64,000 bases of DNA from Lysobacter firmicutimachus (GCF_037027445.1 NZ_JBANDL010000002.1:2232001-2296000); one strand, 5' to 3'; shown: positions 19,992 to 28,556, counted from the first letter of the stretch. The notes: generated by a model from the letters alone, not told the origin. Program-made: numbers and translations.

Positions 19992-20441
19992 TCAAACCGA
20001 GTCCAGACCGATGGCGACATCGTAACTGGGTAGCGTCATGGCGACGCGGAACTCGGGCATGGCTTCCACCGCCGAGTAATAGGCTTCGACATCGGCGAAG
20101 TCGAACGACCACCGGTTGGCTTGGATGCCGGCCGTGGCCGGCGTGGGGGCGCAGCTCAGTTCGCAGTGCAGTTGTTCGTAGCCGAGGAATTCGTCGTCCT
20201 GGTCGGTCAGTTCGAACTGGCACAGCGGATCGAAATAGAACCGCGGCTGGCCGCTGAAGTCGTAGGTGCCGAACTGCACCAGCAGGCCGATTCGGTCCCG
20301 GCCGTCGTGGGATGTCTCCAAGCCGCGCCCGAACGACTTGAACGCCTCCCAGGCGGCCGCCGGCGCGGTCGGGGAGCCCACGCCACGGGCGGCGAGCTCG
20401 GCTTGCAGGCGTTCGAGCTCGACGGTGAATGCGTGTGGCAT
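19992..20441 (-). CDS. Hypothetical protein
   Basis: 149 residues from the ATG at 20441. Acidic and soluble, with an N-terminal helix (FTVELERLQAELAARG) and a beta-rich core with several aromatic residues (QFGTYDFSGQPRFYFDPLCQFEL, RWSFDFADVEAYYSAVEAM). There is no signal peptide. No family is recognised. It lies just outside the effector island on the same strand. The longer frame upstream has shadow-like composition and was not used. Confidence 0.65.
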   Translation of the reverse strand: MPHAFTVELERLQAELAARGVGSPTAPAAAWEAFKSFGRGLETSHDGRDRIGLLVQFGTYDFSGQPRFYFDPLCQFELTDQDDEFLGYEQLHCELSCAPTPATAGIQANRWSFDFADVEAYYSAVEAMPEFRVAMTLPSYDVAIGLDSV

Positions 20442-20751
20442 GGATGCCCCGGCGGTCGATGCGGAACGAATCGGCGGATTCTGTTGCCGGGTAGCAGAGG
20501 CGTCAATCGGGAGGTTGTGGTGTCTGGCGGCGCAGGCAAGTGGCCGCGACGGCGATACGGCAAGCCAGGCCGACGGGGACCGGGCGTTGGTTTCGGCTGG
20601 CTCGACGCCCCCGGTGCGCGGATGCAACCATGCGCGCAGGTCTGCAAGGAGGCTGCGCGGTGGAGCAAGGGCTATGGGGCGTGCGGGCAGTCTGCCTGCC
20701 GGCGGCTGCGCGCGCTGCAGGGCGGATCGCGATCACGCCGTGGATGTCGCC
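20442..20751. other. Spacer between divergent genes
   Basis: About 310 bases between the 149-residue gene (minus) and the next membrane protein (plus). Open frames here are high-GC shadows. No site or hairpin stands out. Confidence 0.4.
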
Positions 20752-21486
20752 GTGAAGACCGCGCACAAGTTTCTGATCTGGCTGGCGGTGCTGCCGCTGT
20801 CGGTGCTGTTGGTGCGCTTGACCGGTCAAGGCGCTTGGCTGCTCGGCGGACTGGTCGCGCTGATCGCGACGATCCTGTACGGCTCGGACCTGCATGCGCA
20901 GGCGTTGCAGGCGACCGATGCCAAACGCGGGTCGCTGCGCCGTTTGGCCCTGGAACTGCCGCGGTTCGTCCTGGCCGCGGTCTGCATGGCGATCGGGCTG
21001 GCCTGCCTGGGCTGGTTGGGCTGGACGGTCTGGCAGCCGCAGTCCCTGGCGTTGAAGCAAGCCCTGGTCCTGGCCGGGGTGGCGCTGCTGATGCTGGGTG
21101 GCGGCGCGGCATTGTGGCTCGAAGGCGTGCGCGGGCCGCCGCCGCAGGTGCGCGACTGGTTTTCGGTCCGGTTCGACGAACACGAAGTGCATATCCTCGC
21201 GCGCCCGCCGGGCGAGGCGCCGTTCGATGGGAGCTTCGCCTGGGACGCGATCGAGCGGGTGATCTTCAAAGACGGCGGGATCTACCGCAGCGACGTGTTC
21301 TACGTGTTTGTCCGCGGCGGCGAGCGCGCGTTCGCGGTCCTGACCGAAGGCGAGGGCGGGTCGGCCTTCTGCGGCGCCTTGTGCGAACGCGGCCATTTCC
21401 CGTCGGAGATCTTCTTCCAGGCGATGGGCTCGACCGGCGGCGAGACCTATGTCTGGCCGCCGTTGGAATCGGACGGGAAGTCTTGA
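20752..21486 (+). CDS. Membrane protein with soluble C-terminal domain, function unknown
   Basis: About 244 residues if translation starts at the GTG at 20752; a GTG four codons earlier (20740) is equally open, and no ATG is available. There are about four hydrophobic segments in the first 120 residues (FLIWLAVLPLSVLLVRL, AWLLGGLVALIATILYG, PRFVLAAVCMAIGLACLGWL, ALVLAGVALLMLGGGAALWL). A roughly 120-residue soluble domain follows, beta-rich with conserved-looking aromatic positions (WFSVRFDEHEVHIL, FAWDAIERVIFKDGG, DVFYVFVRGG). The domain layout recalls YcxB-like sensors, but that is weak. The start is uncertain. Confidence 0.65.
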   Translation: MKTAHKFLIWLAVLPLSVLLVRLTGQGAWLLGGLVALIATILYGSDLHAQALQATDAKRGSLRRLALELPRFVLAAVCMAIGLACLGWLGWTVWQPQSLALKQALVLAGVALLMLGGGAALWLEGVRGPPPQVRDWFSVRFDEHEVHILARPPGEAPFDGSFAWDAIERVIFKDGGIYRSDVFYVFVRGGERAFAVLTEGEGGSAFCGALCERGHFPSEIFFQAMGSTGGETYVWPPLESDGKS

Positions 21487-21532
21487 CGGTCGTCGAGCCG
21501 CGAAAGGCCGGCGGTCCGTCGGGCGGTCCCGA

Positions 21533-22285
21533 CTAGATCGCCGGCTCGGGCTCGGGGACGGCGTTGCGGTCGGCGTGCGCCTGCGTGTCGGTGGGCGCGA
21601 ACACATAGCCCAGATCGGTACGCCCGTGCACCAGCCGGATCGAGGCGTTGGGCGGGTTCTTTTCCTGCTCGAACCACTCGTAGGGATGGTGCAGCCATTG
21701 CATCAGGAAGGCGCGGATGGTGACGCCGTGGCTGACCACCACGATCTGGTCGATGCCGTTCTTGTCGTAGTCGCGCTGGAAGGTGCCGAAGGCCTGGTGC
21801 ACGCGGATGGCGACGTCGAAGCGGCTTTCGCCCAGCGGCATGCGCGCCCAGAAGCGGCCTTCGAATTCGACCTGCTTGTCGAAATGCGCGGATTCGCGCG
21901 GAAACTGCAGCGGCAGCTGGTCCTCGGGGATGCCGTCGAACAGGCCGAACTGCTGTTCGACCAGGTTGACGTGTTCGCGCCGGTCGAAGGCGAACTTGGC
22001 GCGATCGTGATCGCTCGCGGTTGCGGCCACGGTTTCGACGCCGCGGATGACTTCATCGGCAGTCTGGCGGGTGCGGGTATAGGGCGAGACCCAGAAGCGG
22101 GTGCGGGTCTGAGCGGTGTTGCGTTCGAGGAAGTGACGGCCCAGCCATTGGCCGGCCGCATATGCCTGGCGGCGGCCGGTATCGGTCAGGGGAATGGCGT
22201 GGTCGGCCAGTTCCAGGTGTTTGCGCTTGTCGACGTTGCCGGCCGATTCGCCATGGCGGATGAAGATCAACGAAAGCGGGGTCAT
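21533..22285 (-). CDS. Histidine phosphatase family protein (phosphoglycerate-mutase-like)
   Basis: 250 residues. The catalytic RHG box is IFIRHGESAGNVDKR near the N terminus; the other active-site residues are in SPYTRTRQTADE and VVVSHGVTIRAFLMQW. The family includes phosphatases and mutases acting through a phosphohistidine. The insert between the two halves (about 90-165, with FGLFDGIPEDQLPLQFPRE) is like that of eukaryotic-type and Streptomyces histidine phosphatases, not like GpmA. Substrate unknown. Cytoplasmic, monocistronic. Confidence 0.88.
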   Translation of the reverse strand: MTPLSLIFIRHGESAGNVDKRKHLELADHAIPLTDTGRRQAYAAGQWLGRHFLERNTAQTRTRFWVSPYTRTRQTADEVIRGVETVAATASDHDRAKFAFDRREHVNLVEQQFGLFDGIPEDQLPLQFPRESAHFDKQVEFEGRFWARMPLGESRFDVAIRVHQAFGTFQRDYDKNGIDQIVVVSHGVTIRAFLMQWLHHPYEWFEQEKNPPNASIRLVHGRTDLGYVFAPTDTQAHADRNAVPEPEPAI

Positions 22286-22509
22286 GCGGTGTCGGCTCCT
22301 TGGCGGACGGCGTGCGCGTTCCTGCGCGGTTCGCCGGCGACGATAGCGGCCGCTGGCTCCCGGGACAACGCGACCGGGGGCGTAATGGCATGACGGGCAT
22401 GAACCAGGAAAGCGGAGGGCTGGCCGAGTGGCGCGCCTGTGCCGGACCGGTACCGGGATGCCTCGGGCGAACTCCAGACGACCGATTACAGATCCTTACA
22501 TTTGATCTC

Positions 22510-22524
22510 TAGACGACCGGTCTA
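22510..22524. promoter_or_regulatory. TetR-type operator, copy 1
   Basis: TAGACGACCGGTCTA, an imperfect palindrome (arms TAGAC/GTCTA), lies 21 bases before the TetR gene start. The same 18 bases (CTAGACGACCGGTCTAAT) recur at the oxidoreductase gene (copy 2 at 23205). It resembles NemR-type TAGAC-GTCTA boxes and implies autorepression. Confidence 0.8.
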
Positions 22525-22544
22525 ATCGGGGCTAGAGTGCGCCC

Positions 22545-23150
22545 ATGACCGCCGTCCCCGCTCAGCACGATGTGCGCCAGCACATTCTCGACATCGCTTA
22601 CCCCTTGCTGCTGCGCAAGGGCTTCACCGCGGTCGGCCTGGCCGAGGTGCTGGCCGCGGCGCAGGTGCCGAAGGGCTCGTTCTATCACTACTTCGGCTCC
22701 AAGGAGGCCTTCGGCGAGGCCGTGCTGGAGGCGTATTTCGCCGACTACCTGGGGCGGATGGACACCTTGCTGGCGCAGCCGGGAACGGCGGCGCAGCGGC
22801 TGTTGGACTATTTCTACGACTGGCTGGACTCCCAGACCGGCGACGAGGCGCAGAGCCGCTGCCTGGTGGTCAAGCTTGGCGCTGAAGTCTGCGATCTGTC
22901 GGAAACCATGCGCGCGGCGCTGGCGCGCGGCACCGGCGGGATCGTCGAACGACTGGCGCGTTGCGTCGAAGCCGGGCGGGCCGATGGTTCGCTGGCCGAA
23001 GCCGTCGGCGACGCGCGCACCCTCGGCGCGACCCTGTACCAAAACTGGCTCGGCGCCAGCCTGTTGGCCAAGATCACCCACGACCGCACGCCGCTGGACA
23101 CCGCCCTGATCGGCACCCGGCAGTTGCTCGGTCTGCGTTTGTACACCTGA
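22545..23150 (+). CDS. TetR/AcrR-family repressor (NemR-like)
   Basis: 201 residues. The N-terminal TetR HTH covers about 10-58 (ILDIAYPLLLRKGFTAVGLAEVL, VPKGSFYHYFGSKEAF). The ligand domain has cysteines (SRCLVVKLGAEVCDLS, RCVEAGRA) that could sense electrophiles. The operator at 22510-22524 overlaps its promoter, and an identical one precedes the next gene, so the repressor most likely controls both itself and the NADP-dependent oxidoreductase. This matches NemR-type control of electrophile-detoxifying reductases; the inducer is inferred. Confidence 0.92.
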   Translation: MTAVPAQHDVRQHILDIAYPLLLRKGFTAVGLAEVLAAAQVPKGSFYHYFGSKEAFGEAVLEAYFADYLGRMDTLLAQPGTAAQRLLDYFYDWLDSQTGDEAQSRCLVVKLGAEVCDLSETMRAALARGTGGIVERLARCVEAGRADGSLAEAVGDARTLGATLYQNWLGASLLAKITHDRTPLDTALIGTRQLLGLRLYT

Positions 23151-23204
23151 TCCAGCGATTCCAGCCGGGCGTTCGGCCAGCCCGCTTTTTCTGCGTCCAT
23201 GAAC

Positions 23205-23219
23205 TAGACGACCGGTCTA
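23205..23219. promoter_or_regulatory. TetR-type operator, copy 2
   Basis: TAGACGACCGGTCTA again, within an 18-base stretch identical to copy 1 and about 90 bases before the oxidoreductase start. AT-rich sequence (TTTATTTCGTAAC) follows, consistent with a promoter here. Confidence 0.8.
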
Positions 23220-23309
23220 ATTTATTTCGTAACGCCGTAGTCAACCCGCTGCCGGCCGTCCCGCGGATCGCGCGGCTTTCTTCACTAGACACACTCAAAG
23301 GCCTTTCCC

Positions 23310-24344
23310 ATGCCGCAAACCGACACCGTCAACCGCCGCATCGTCCTGGCTTCGCGTCCCAACGGTCTGCCCAGCACGCACAACTTCCGCCTCGAACAGG
23401 CCGAGATGCCGACCCCGGGACCCGGTCAGGTGCTGCTACGCACCGAGTACCTGTCGCTGGACCCTTACATGCGCAATCTGATGGAAGAAATCGGCCCGAC
23501 CTATGCGCCGTCGGTGCCGCTGGACCAGACCATGGTCGGCGGCACCATCGCCCGGGTGGTGGCGTCAAAACACCCGCAGTTCCGCGTCGGCGAACGCGTG
23601 CTGGCGAATGCCGGCTGGCAGGACTATGCCCTGTCGGACGGCCAGGACCTGCTCGCCCTCGGCGACGATCCGCGGCCGTCGCTGTCGCTGGGCGGCCTGG
23701 GCATGCCCGGGTTCACCGCGTATGTCGGCCTGTTGGACATCGGCCAGCCCAAGCCGGGCGAAACCGTGGTGGTGGCCGCCGCGACCGGTGCGGTGGGTTC
23801 GGCGGTCGGGCAGATCGCCAAGCTCAAGGGCGCGCGCGTGGTGGGCATCGCCGGCGGCGCCGACAAATGCCGCTACGCGGTCGAGGAGCTCGGCTTCGAC
23901 GTCTGCATCGACCGTCGCGATCCGCAATTCGAGCAGCGCCTCGCCGAGGCTTGCCCGGACGGCATCGACGTGTACTTCGAAAACGTCGGCGGCGCGGTGT
24001 TCGACGCGGTGCTGCCGTTGCTGAACGTCGGCGCGCGGGTGCCGGTGTGCGGCCACATCGCCGACTACAACAGCCAGAACCTACCCGCCGGCCCCAATCG
24101 CTTGCCGCTGCTGATGGCGGCGGTGCTGCAGAAGCGCATCCGCATGCAGGGCTTCATCATCCTCGATCACTACGGCGAACGCTTCGAGGCTTTCCGACGC
24201 GAGATGGGCGAATGGGTCGCCAGCGGCCGGATCAAGCTGCGCGAAGACCGCGTCGACGGCCTGGAGAATGCGCCGGAGGCCTTCATCGGCCTGCTGCAGG
24301 GGCGCAATTTCGGCAAGTTGGTGGTGCGCGTCGGCGAGGGGTGA
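23310..24344 (+). CDS. NADP-dependent medium-chain oxidoreductase (CurA / leukotriene B4 dehydrogenase type)
   Basis: 344 residues. Zinc-independent MDR reductase of the CurA/prostaglandin-reductase group, which reduces alkenal and alkenone double bonds with NADPH. N-terminal GroES-like domain (about 1-130: LRTEYLSLDPYMRNLM). Rossmann domain with VVAAATGAVGSAVGQIAKLKG and the NADP-binding GIAGGADKCRYAVEELGFD. The C-terminal part contains FENVGGAVFDAVLPLLN and GFIILDHYGERFEAF. Length is normal. Placed under a TetR-type operator, it is probably an electrophile-detoxifying enzyme induced by its own substrates. Confidence 0.93.
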   Translation: MPQTDTVNRRIVLASRPNGLPSTHNFRLEQAEMPTPGPGQVLLRTEYLSLDPYMRNLMEEIGPTYAPSVPLDQTMVGGTIARVVASKHPQFRVGERVLANAGWQDYALSDGQDLLALGDDPRPSLSLGGLGMPGFTAYVGLLDIGQPKPGETVVVAAATGAVGSAVGQIAKLKGARVVGIAGGADKCRYAVEELGFDVCIDRRDPQFEQRLAEACPDGIDVYFENVGGAVFDAVLPLLNVGARVPVCGHIADYNSQNLPAGPNRLPLLMAAVLQKRIRMQGFIILDHYGERFEAFRREMGEWVASGRIKLREDRVDGLENAPEAFIGLLQGRNFGKLVVRVGEG

Positions 24345-24489
24345 GGCGCCGGTCCGCCGGATGGTTCCGTGGGGACGGCGGTTTCCGATCGGTGCCTGGG
24401 GCTGTCTGTGCAAGCCGAAGCAAGTCCCCCGGCCGCCCTCCTTTTCGACAGGAGGGAGCGGCGGGGGGCGTGCGGTGCGCTGGCGAGGC

Positions 24490-24912
24490 TCAGCGCACGA
24501 TGGTCAACGGCGTCTGTGCGTGCGCCAGCACCTTGCCGGCGATCGAACCCAGGAACAGGGTCTTGAGCGCGCCGCGGCCGTGCGAGCCCATCACGATCAG
24601 GTCGCAGCGTTCGGTCTTGGCGAACTTGAGGATGGTCGAAGCGGGCTCGCCGATCGGCAGGTGTTCTTCGAACTCGAGCTGCGCGCGCTTGAGCGCCGTC
24701 CGCGCGCGCTGGGTGGCGGCGCGGCCGTTCTCGGCGTGGTAGCGCACCGCGCCGTCCGCGCCCAGGTGCACGGCGACGCTGCGCAGCAGGGGTTCGTCGA
24801 CGTACAGCAGATGCAGCTCCGGCGGCTGCGCCAGCTCGCCGGCGAGGCGGATGGCGTAGCGCACCGCGCGCAGGGCGATTTCGCTGCCGTCGACGGCGAT
24901 CAGGATGCGCAT
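24490..24912 (-). CDS. Universal stress protein (single domain, ATP-binding type)
   Basis: 140 residues from the ATG at 24912 (MRILIAVDGSEIALRA). The ATP-binding signature G-x2-G-x9-GS is intact (GSHGRGALKTLFLGS), and the C-terminal strand is TPLTIVR. Usp proteins accumulate in growth arrest and oxygen limitation. A perfect FNR-type box at 24969-24982 lies 57 bases upstream of the start, which supports low-oxygen control. It is downstream of the cyd operon on the same strand, with its own regulatory site. Confidence 0.93.
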   Translation of the reverse strand: MRILIAVDGSEIALRAVRYAIRLAGELAQPPELHLLYVDEPLLRSVAVHLGADGAVRYHAENGRAATQRARTALKRAQLEFEEHLPIGEPASTILKFAKTERCDLIVMGSHGRGALKTLFLGSIAGKVLAHAQTPLTIVR

Positions 24913-24968
24913 GGTGACTCCGGCGGGTGAGGGGCGATCACAGCATCCGCGCACGCCGGCGGCGGATA

Positions 24969-24982
24969 TTGATCGCGATCAA
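24969..24982. promoter_or_regulatory. FNR/ANR box (perfect) upstream of Usp
   Basis: TTGATCGCGATCAA matches TTGAT-N4-ATCAA exactly and is a full palindrome. It lies between ybgE and the Usp gene; position and orientation fit control of the Usp gene. Confidence 0.8.
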
Positions 24983-25011
24983 GCTAGGCGGCGATCGCTT
25001 GCGATGCCGGT

Positions 25012-25266
25012 TCAAAAGCGCGCTGCCCACAGCGCGGCCATGCTCAGCATCGCCGGCCACAGCCAGGCTGGGTGCAGGACGGCGCGGCCCAGCGCATGCC
25101 GCGGGCGGAAGCCGACGCCGTGGACGAAACCCGCGCAGATCAGCAGCATCAGCGGACTCAGCAGGCCGTGCCCGGCGGCGCTGATCTCGCCGCCGCGCAT
25201 CGCCGGCAGGAACAGCAGCGCCAGGGACAGCGCCGATGCCAGCAGCAGCGACACCGCCCGCGCCAT
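25012..25266 (-). CDS. YbgE-like cyd operon membrane protein
   Basis: 84 residues. Three hydrophobic segments: AVSLLLASALSLALLFLP, ISAAGHGLLSPLMLLICAGFVHGVG read as two parts, and LWPAMLSMAALWAARF at the end. Position after cydX matches the ybgE gene of cyd operons in enterobacteria and others. The start ATG (25266-25264) overlaps the cydX stop in TGATG. The exact role of YbgE is not established. The family call rests on position, size and topology. Confidence 0.75.
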   Translation of the reverse strand: MARAVSLLLASALSLALLFLPAMRGGEISAAGHGLLSPLMLLICAGFVHGVGFRPRHALGRAVLHPAWLWPAMLSMAALWAARF

Positions 25267-25394
25267 CAGGGGCCGTCCTCCAGCGCTTCGCGCCGGCCGC
25301 GTTCGTCGTCCTCGTGCAGTTCGAACCACATGGCGTTGAGCACCCCGAAACAGCAGGCCAGGGCCAGGCCGAGGATCCAGGCGAAGTACCACAT
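25266..25394 (-). CDS. cydX: CydX, small subunit of cytochrome bd oxidase
   Basis: 42 residues (MWYFAWILGLALACCFGVLNAMW then an acidic tail), the classic CydX/YbgT form: one membrane helix starting with MWYFAWILG and an acidic C terminus. CydX stabilises heme d in the CydAB complex. It is coupled on both sides by TGATG overlaps, with cydB upstream and ybgE downstream. Confidence 0.95.
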   Translation of the reverse strand: MWYFAWILGLALACCFGVLNAMWFELHEDDERGRREALEDGP

Positions 25395-26527
25395 CAGTAG
25401 GCTCCTTGGGATTCGTCTTGCGATTCGACATGGGCGCGGGTCACGGTGCCGCGCATGACCCGGAACGCCCAGGTCGTATAGGCCAGGATCAGCGGCAGGA
25501 AGATCGCCGCGGCGACCAGCATGATGCCCAGGGTGCGCTGGCTGGAGGACGCGTCCCACACCGTCAGTCCGTGGCCCGGATGGGTCGAGGACGGCAGCAG
25601 GAACGGGAACAGCGACAAGCCCGCGGTCAGGATGATGCCGGCGACCGCGGCGCCGCTGGCGACGAAGGCCAGACCGCGCCGGCGGCACAACAGCACCGCC
25701 GCCAGCAGCAACAGCACCGCGACCGGGATCGCGATCATCCCCGGATGCAGGCTGTAGTTGGCCAGCCAGCCGCCGACGACCGAGATCGCGTGCTTGGCCA
25801 AGGGGTCCGAAGCGCCGTCGGTGCGCACCGCGCCGACCAGGGCCGAGGCCGGAATCCAGCGCAGCCACAGGCCGGCGCCGGCGAAACCGAGCGCGGCCAC
25901 GACCGCAGCGATGCGGGCGATGCGGCGCGCGCGCTGGCCGACCGGGTCCTCGATCTTCATCGCCGCGAAGCTGGCGCCGTGCATGACCAGCATCGCCAGG
26001 CTGACCACGCCGCAGAGCAGGGCGAAGGGATGGAACAGGCCGAGGAAGCTGCCCTCGAACACCGGCAACAGCTCCGGCGTGAAGCGCAGCGGGATGCCCA
26101 GGAACAGGTTGCCGAAGGCGACGCCGAACACCAGCGACGGCACCGCGCCGGCGATGGTCAGCGCCCAGTCCCAGGCGCCGCGCCAGCGCGCCTGCGGCAG
26201 GCGGTTGCGGAACGCGAAGCCGACCGGACGCAGGATCAGCGCCACCAGCAACAGCAGCATGGCGAAATAGAACGCCGAGAACGAGGCGGCGTAGAGCAGC
26301 GGCCAGGCCGCGAACACGGCGCCGCCGCCGAGGATGAACCAGACCTGGTTGCCTTCCCAGTTCGGCTCGATCGCCTCCAACGCCATGCGCCGTTCGACGT
26401 CGTCGCGGCCGATCAGGCGCAGGATCGCGCCCAGGCCCAGGTCGTAGCCGTCGGTGACGGCGAAGCCGATCAGCAGCACGCCGAGCAGCACCCACCAGAC
26501 GAGGCGCAACAGTTCGTAATCGATCAC
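25394..26527 (-). CDS. cydB: Cytochrome bd ubiquinol oxidase subunit II
   Basis: 377 residues from a GTG start at 26527 with a strong ribosome site (AAAGGAG, 6 bases upstream). Integral membrane protein with about eight helices: N-terminal MIDYELLRLVWWVLLGVLLIG with the GTG read as Met (shown here as VWWVLLGVLLIGFAV), DGYDLGLGAI, EPNWEGNQVWFILGGGAVFAAWP, and C-terminal SLFPFLLPSSTHPGHGLTVWD. It forms the bd oxidase core with CydA. The GTGA overlap couples it to cydA. Confidence 0.96.
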   Translation of the reverse strand: MIDYELLRLVWWVLLGVLLIGFAVTDGYDLGLGAILRLIGRDDVERRMALEAIEPNWEGNQVWFILGGGAVFAAWPLLYAASFSAFYFAMLLLLVALILRPVGFAFRNRLPQARWRGAWDWALTIAGAVPSLVFGVAFGNLFLGIPLRFTPELLPVFEGSFLGLFHPFALLCGVVSLAMLVMHGASFAAMKIEDPVGQRARRIARIAAVVAALGFAGAGLWLRWIPASALVGAVRTDGASDPLAKHAISVVGGWLANYSLHPGMIAIPVAVLLLLAAVLLCRRRGLAFVASGAAVAGIILTAGLSLFPFLLPSSTHPGHGLTVWDASSSQRTLGIMLVAAAIFLPLILAYTTWAFRVMRGTVTRAHVESQDESQGAY

Positions 26528-28104
26528 GGGAGGCTCCTTTCGGCGGCAAGACGGTGCTCGGCGGGCGCCGGCGAGGCCGGCCAGAACTTCATTCGGTCGG
26601 GGCCGGAACGGATCGCGCGCAGCATCAGCATCACGTCGATCACGGCCAGGCCGGTGTAGAGCACGACGAAGCCGATCAGGCTGGCGATGACCTGGGTGGA
26701 GTTGGTCGCCGACACGCCCAGGAAGGTCGGCAGCACGCCGTCGATGGCCCAGGGCTGGCGGCCGACCTCGGCGACGATCCAGCCCAATTCGGCGGCGACC
26801 CAGGGCAGCGGCAGGCTGTACAAGGCGATGCGCAGAAACAGCCGGTTGTCGAGCTTGCGCCGCGCCGCCAGCCAGAACGCCCAGCCGAACAGCAGGATGA
26901 AGAAGAAGCCCAGGCCGACCATGATCCGGAACGACCAGAACAGCACCGGCACGTTCGGCACCGTGCCCCACGCGGCGCGCTCGATGACAGCTTCGTCGGC
27001 GCTGGCCGGGTCGCGGGTGTAGCGCAGGGTCAGCAGGCCGAAGCCGAGGTCGTCGCGCAAGGCCATGAAGGCGGCGGTTTTCTGCGGATCGTCGCGATCG
27101 GCGCGCAGTTCGCGCAACGCGGCGTAGGCGGCGATGCCGCGGCGGATGCGTTCGCGATTGTGTTCGACCAGGTCGTGGATGCCCGCGACCTCCTGGTCCA
27201 GCGATCGGGTCGCGATCAGGCCCAACGCCCAGGGGATGCGGATCGCGTGTTCGGTCTCGCGGCGTTCCATGTCCGGCAGGCCGAACAGGGTGAACGCGGC
27301 CGGCGCCGGATGGGTGCGCCATTCGGCCTCGATCGCGGCGACCTTCATTTTCTGGTTTTCCGAGGCGGTGTAGCCGCTCTCATCGCCGAGCACCGCCACC
27401 GACAGCGCCGAGGCCAGGCCGAAGCTGGCCGCGACCACGATGGAGCGGCGCGCGATTTCGACATTGCGCCCGCGCAGCAGGTACCAGGCGCTGATCGAGA
27501 GCACGAACATCGCCCCGGTGACGTAACCGGCGCTGACGGTGTGCACGAACTTGGCCTGGGCGACCGGGTTGAACACCACCGCGGCGAAGTCGGTGACTTC
27601 CATGCGCATGGTCTGGAAGTTGAACTCGGCGCCGACCGGATTCTGCATCCAGCCGTTGGCGATCAGGATCCACAGCGCCGACAGATTGGCGCCGAGCGCG
27701 GTGAGCCAGGTCACGGTCAGATGCTGCAGCTTGCCGAGCCGGTCCCAGCCGAAGAAGAACAGGCCGACGAAGGTGCTTTCCAGAAAGAACGCCATCAGCC
27801 CTTCGATCGCCAGCGGTGCGCCGAAGATGTCGCCGACGTAGTGCGAGTAGTAGGCCCAGTTGGTGCCGAACTGGAACTCCATGGTGATGCCGGTGGCGAC
27901 GCCCATGGCGAAGTTGATCCCGAACAGCACGCCCCAGAAACGGGTCATCTGCTTCCAGATGGCGCGCCCGCTCATCACGTACACGCTTTCCATGATCGCC
28001 ATGATCAGGGCCAGACCGATGGTCAGCGGCACGAACAGGAAGTGGTAGAGCGCGGTCAGCGCGAATTGCAGTCGCGACAGGTCGACGACGTGTAGGTCCG
28101 GCAT
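26524..28104 (-). CDS. cydA: Cytochrome bd ubiquinol oxidase subunit I
   Basis: 526 residues. Oxidises ubiquinol and reduces oxygen to water at high affinity in the inner membrane. Heme ligands can be placed by family match: His in LYHFLFVPLT (b595), His in AKFVHTVSAGYVTGAM and Met in FRIMVGLGFF (b558). The Q-loop region (ENQKMKVAAIEAEWRTHPAP onward) is long, as in E. coli CydA (522 residues). GRQPWAIDGVLPT is conserved. Upstream FNR-type boxes (28424-28437, 28483-28496) imply induction at low oxygen. Confidence 0.97.
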   Translation of the reverse strand: MPDLHVVDLSRLQFALTALYHFLFVPLTIGLALIMAIMESVYVMSGRAIWKQMTRFWGVLFGINFAMGVATGITMEFQFGTNWAYYSHYVGDIFGAPLAIEGLMAFFLESTFVGLFFFGWDRLGKLQHLTVTWLTALGANLSALWILIANGWMQNPVGAEFNFQTMRMEVTDFAAVVFNPVAQAKFVHTVSAGYVTGAMFVLSISAWYLLRGRNVEIARRSIVVAASFGLASALSVAVLGDESGYTASENQKMKVAAIEAEWRTHPAPAAFTLFGLPDMERRETEHAIRIPWALGLIATRSLDQEVAGIHDLVEHNRERIRRGIAAYAALRELRADRDDPQKTAAFMALRDDLGFGLLTLRYTRDPASADEAVIERAAWGTVPNVPVLFWSFRIMVGLGFFFILLFGWAFWLAARRKLDNRLFLRIALYSLPLPWVAAELGWIVAEVGRQPWAIDGVLPTFLGVSATNSTQVIASLIGFVVLYTGLAVIDVMLMLRAIRSGPDRMKFWPASPAPAEHRLAAERSLP

Positions 28105-28110
28105 GGCGGG

Positions 28111-28305
28111 TCACCTTGTGGGAAGCAGGCGCCGGTCGATCACCGCATCGTCGATGTGCGGGCGGTTCGAGGGCGAGAAAAAAAGCAGGTACAGCGCGGT
28201 CAGCAGGGCCAGCTTGAGCGCGATGGTCAGGGCGATGCGGCGCAGCAAGCCGCGTCGCCACGGGACCGGCGCCGCCTGCGGCACGGCGTTGCGGCGCCGG
28301 TTCAT
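28111..28305 (-). CDS. cydP: CydP-like small subunit of cytochrome bd oxidase
   Basis: 64 residues. A basic N terminus (NRRRNAV, PWRRGLLRR) leads into one membrane helix (IALTIALKLALLTALYLLFF) and ends in SPSNRPHIDDAVIDRRLLPTR, which matches the CydP pattern (helix, then SP...RPHI). It lies directly before cydA (6-base gap), first in the operon, as in other cydP-cydABX operons. Start at the ATG at 28305. The longer frame upstream would overlap the FNR boxes. Confidence 0.8.
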   Translation of the reverse strand: MNRRRNAVPQAAPVPWRRGLLRRIALTIALKLALLTALYLLFFSPSNRPHIDDAVIDRRLLPTR

Positions 28306-28423
28306 CGGCCGCGGCCCGCATTCGCGCGGCAAACGCATCGACGGGCGAACGGGTGCATGTTGCGCATGGGCCGGCTCCGGCTGAATCCGGGCGCCAGTAG
28401 GCGGTCGCGGCGTGTCGGCAGTC

Positions 28424-28437
28424 TTGATCCAGATCAA
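28424..28437. promoter_or_regulatory. FNR/ANR box (perfect) before the cyd operon
   Basis: TTGATCCAGATCAA matches TTGAT-N4-ATCAA exactly. It lies about 120 bases before cydP and shares the intergenic region with a second box at 28483. It probably drives cydP-A-B-X-ybgE at low oxygen. Confidence 0.82.
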
Positions 28438-28482
28438 GGGGAACCGGCGGCGGCCCGTATGCGCGGCCGATCGCGGCGCGGC

Positions 28483-28496
28483 TTGATCCAGGTCAA
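28483..28496. promoter_or_regulatory. FNR/ANR box (one mismatch) before the Usp gene
   Basis: TTGATCCAGGTCAA, one base off TTGAT-N4-ATCAA, centred about 67 bases before the Usp start at 28557. With the box at 28424 it makes a divergent pair serving both directions. Confidence 0.72.
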
Positions 28497-28556
28497 TGCG
28501 CGCCGGCGCGATCGGCGTGCAATGGCGGGAAAACGTCCGCAAGGGCGGAGGATGCG

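Noticed and set aside
13787..20000. A possible integrase, att repeat or insertion sequence at the tRNA-linked island
   Set aside because: No tyrosine or serine recombinase motif, no transposase and no second copy of the tRNA 3' end were found by eye. An island is still proposed from content and composition.
19838..20020. A 60-codon minus-strand frame with a protein-like middle (LTRVAVLESMKLAEKTRLG)
   Set aside because: No start with a ribosome site, and it overlaps the end of the 149-residue gene. It is noted as a possible remnant only.
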